From positions 1-23,054 of the forward strand of contig USFD01000051.1 of assembly GCA_900553885.1 (NCBI GenBank): DNA of 23,054 nt, given 5' to 3'. Each line of letters opens with the position of its first letter. Positions within the stretch are counted from its first letter, which is position 1. The notes beneath the pieces were generated by a model. The model did no database searches. It was given only the letters and a program-made list of their open reading frames with translations, and was not told the origin of the DNA. Of the stretch, positions 22,579 through 23,054 are shown piece by piece. The position numbers and the translations under genes are program-made. This DNA comes from an uncultured Ruminococcus sp. Its GTDB lineage: Bacteria; Bacillota; Clostridia; Lachnospirales; Lachnospiraceae.

Positions 22579-23054
22579 TTAAATCCTGCGGGCATAATCC
22601 AGTGCGATCCACCCTGCGCCGGATTTCAGCTTGCCCCAACGGGAAGCCCCCTGTCCGTTCGCCTCGTCCACAATGGTAAAAACGCCTTTCCCGGTATACT
22701 TCCCGGTCTTCCCGTAATTCGTCCCCGGTCCTTTCCGGATATTCAGATCCGTGATGGATACCTGCACCAGATACGGAGAAAAACCGCTTCCGGATCCCGA
22801 TCCTCCATAGACAGCCTTCCCAGATTCATCGTATACCGAATACCCCGGATTCTCATCTGCGCACTTCTTAGCGTTGGCAAGCGCCTTAAACGCCCCCTTC
22901 TGTGACTTTGCGTCTGCCCAGGACTTCCTGACCCGGTACCATCCGCCGTTCTCCGGCTCCGTTGTCCCGGCCCCTTCCATAGCCGCCTTCACATCCTTTC
23001 GGAACCCGTCCATGGTATAGCCCAGGCCAAGCCCCTTCCACAGATGCTCCGGAT
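22579..23054 (-). CDS. Phage-type cell-wall lysin, C-terminal part (incomplete at the right edge)
   Basis: The frame stays open from the right edge to 22579. The visible 158 residues begin inside a catalytic domain (PEHLWKGLGLGYTMDGFRKDV, like the tail of amidase-type endolysins). Next comes a WYRVRKSWADAKSQKGAF module and a glycine-serine linker, then an SH3-like cell-wall-binding domain (ITDLNIRKGPGTNYGKTGKY to the end). It probably lyses peptidoglycan at phage release. The ATG at 23011-23013 is internal. It supports a prophage context for the recombinases. Confidence 0.85.
   Translation of the reverse strand, partial: PEHLWKGLGLGYTMDGFRKDVKAAMEGAGTTEPENGGWYRVRKSWADAKSQKGAFKALANAKKCADENPGYSVYDESGKAVYGGSGSGSGFSPYLVQVSITDLNIRKGPGTNYGKTGKYTGKGVFTIVDEANGQGASRWGKLKSGAGWIALDYARRI

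Overview
The gene families (type I-C Cas proteins, an XRE/ABC cluster, tandem large serine recombinases, a clostridial phage-type lysin), the strong AAGGAGG ribosome binding sites and the frequent GTG/TTG starts suggest a Clostridia genome, probably Lachnospiraceae. This is an inference without a database search. Every confident protein gene is on the minus strand.

Layout, left to right. 1-1383: type I-C CRISPR array with 21 identical 32-nt repeats and 20 complete spacers, open at the left edge. 1384-1565: leader. 1566-6863: cas2, cas1, cas4, cas7, cas8c and cas5c, read right to left as cas5c-8c-7-4-1-2 toward the array. 6890-9260: three genes foreign to the usual I-C operon, namely a DUF3990-partner protein, a DUF3990 ADP-ribosyltransferase-like protein and an unrecognised 477-residue coiled-coil protein. 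9261-9519: regulatory intergenic region. 9520-11658: cas3, coupled to an rlmI-type rRNA methyltransferase (11660-12865). 12939-13820: membrane-anchored, low-complexity surface protein. 14190-17097: XRE regulator, ABC ATPase and ABC-2 permease in one operon. 17329-18402: DUF5714-arsenate reductase fusion. 18488-23054: end of a prophage or phage-like element with two tandem large serine recombinases, a small conserved gene and the C-terminal part of a lysin running off the right edge.

The most interesting part is the 259-nt gap between cas3 and the 477-residue gene. On the plus strand it carries a well-formed promoter (TTGAAT-17-TATACT with an extended -10), then a 28-nt degenerate CRISPR repeat (9410-9437). 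This keeps the first two bases, a shortened stem and exactly the last 12 bases of the true repeat, including the 11-nt crRNA handle. The bases that follow the handle match 17 of 18 positions of a site at 9331-9348. That site lies immediately 3' of a TTC motif (the type I-C PAM) and ends in the TATAAT of the promoter reading into the three accessory genes and cas5c-8c-7-4-1-2. This is the architecture of a crRNA-like guide that directs Cascade to repress a promoter, as known for CreR (cas autorepression) and CreA (antitoxin RNA of CreTA). Because the repressed operon opens with toxin-like genes, it could both autoregulate Cascade and act as an addiction/anti-CRISPR guard: loss or inhibition of Cascade would release the toxin-like genes.

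Cas3 lies outside this repressed unit. It follows rlmI and ends at a hairpin that may also end the crRNA-like transcript on the opposite strand.
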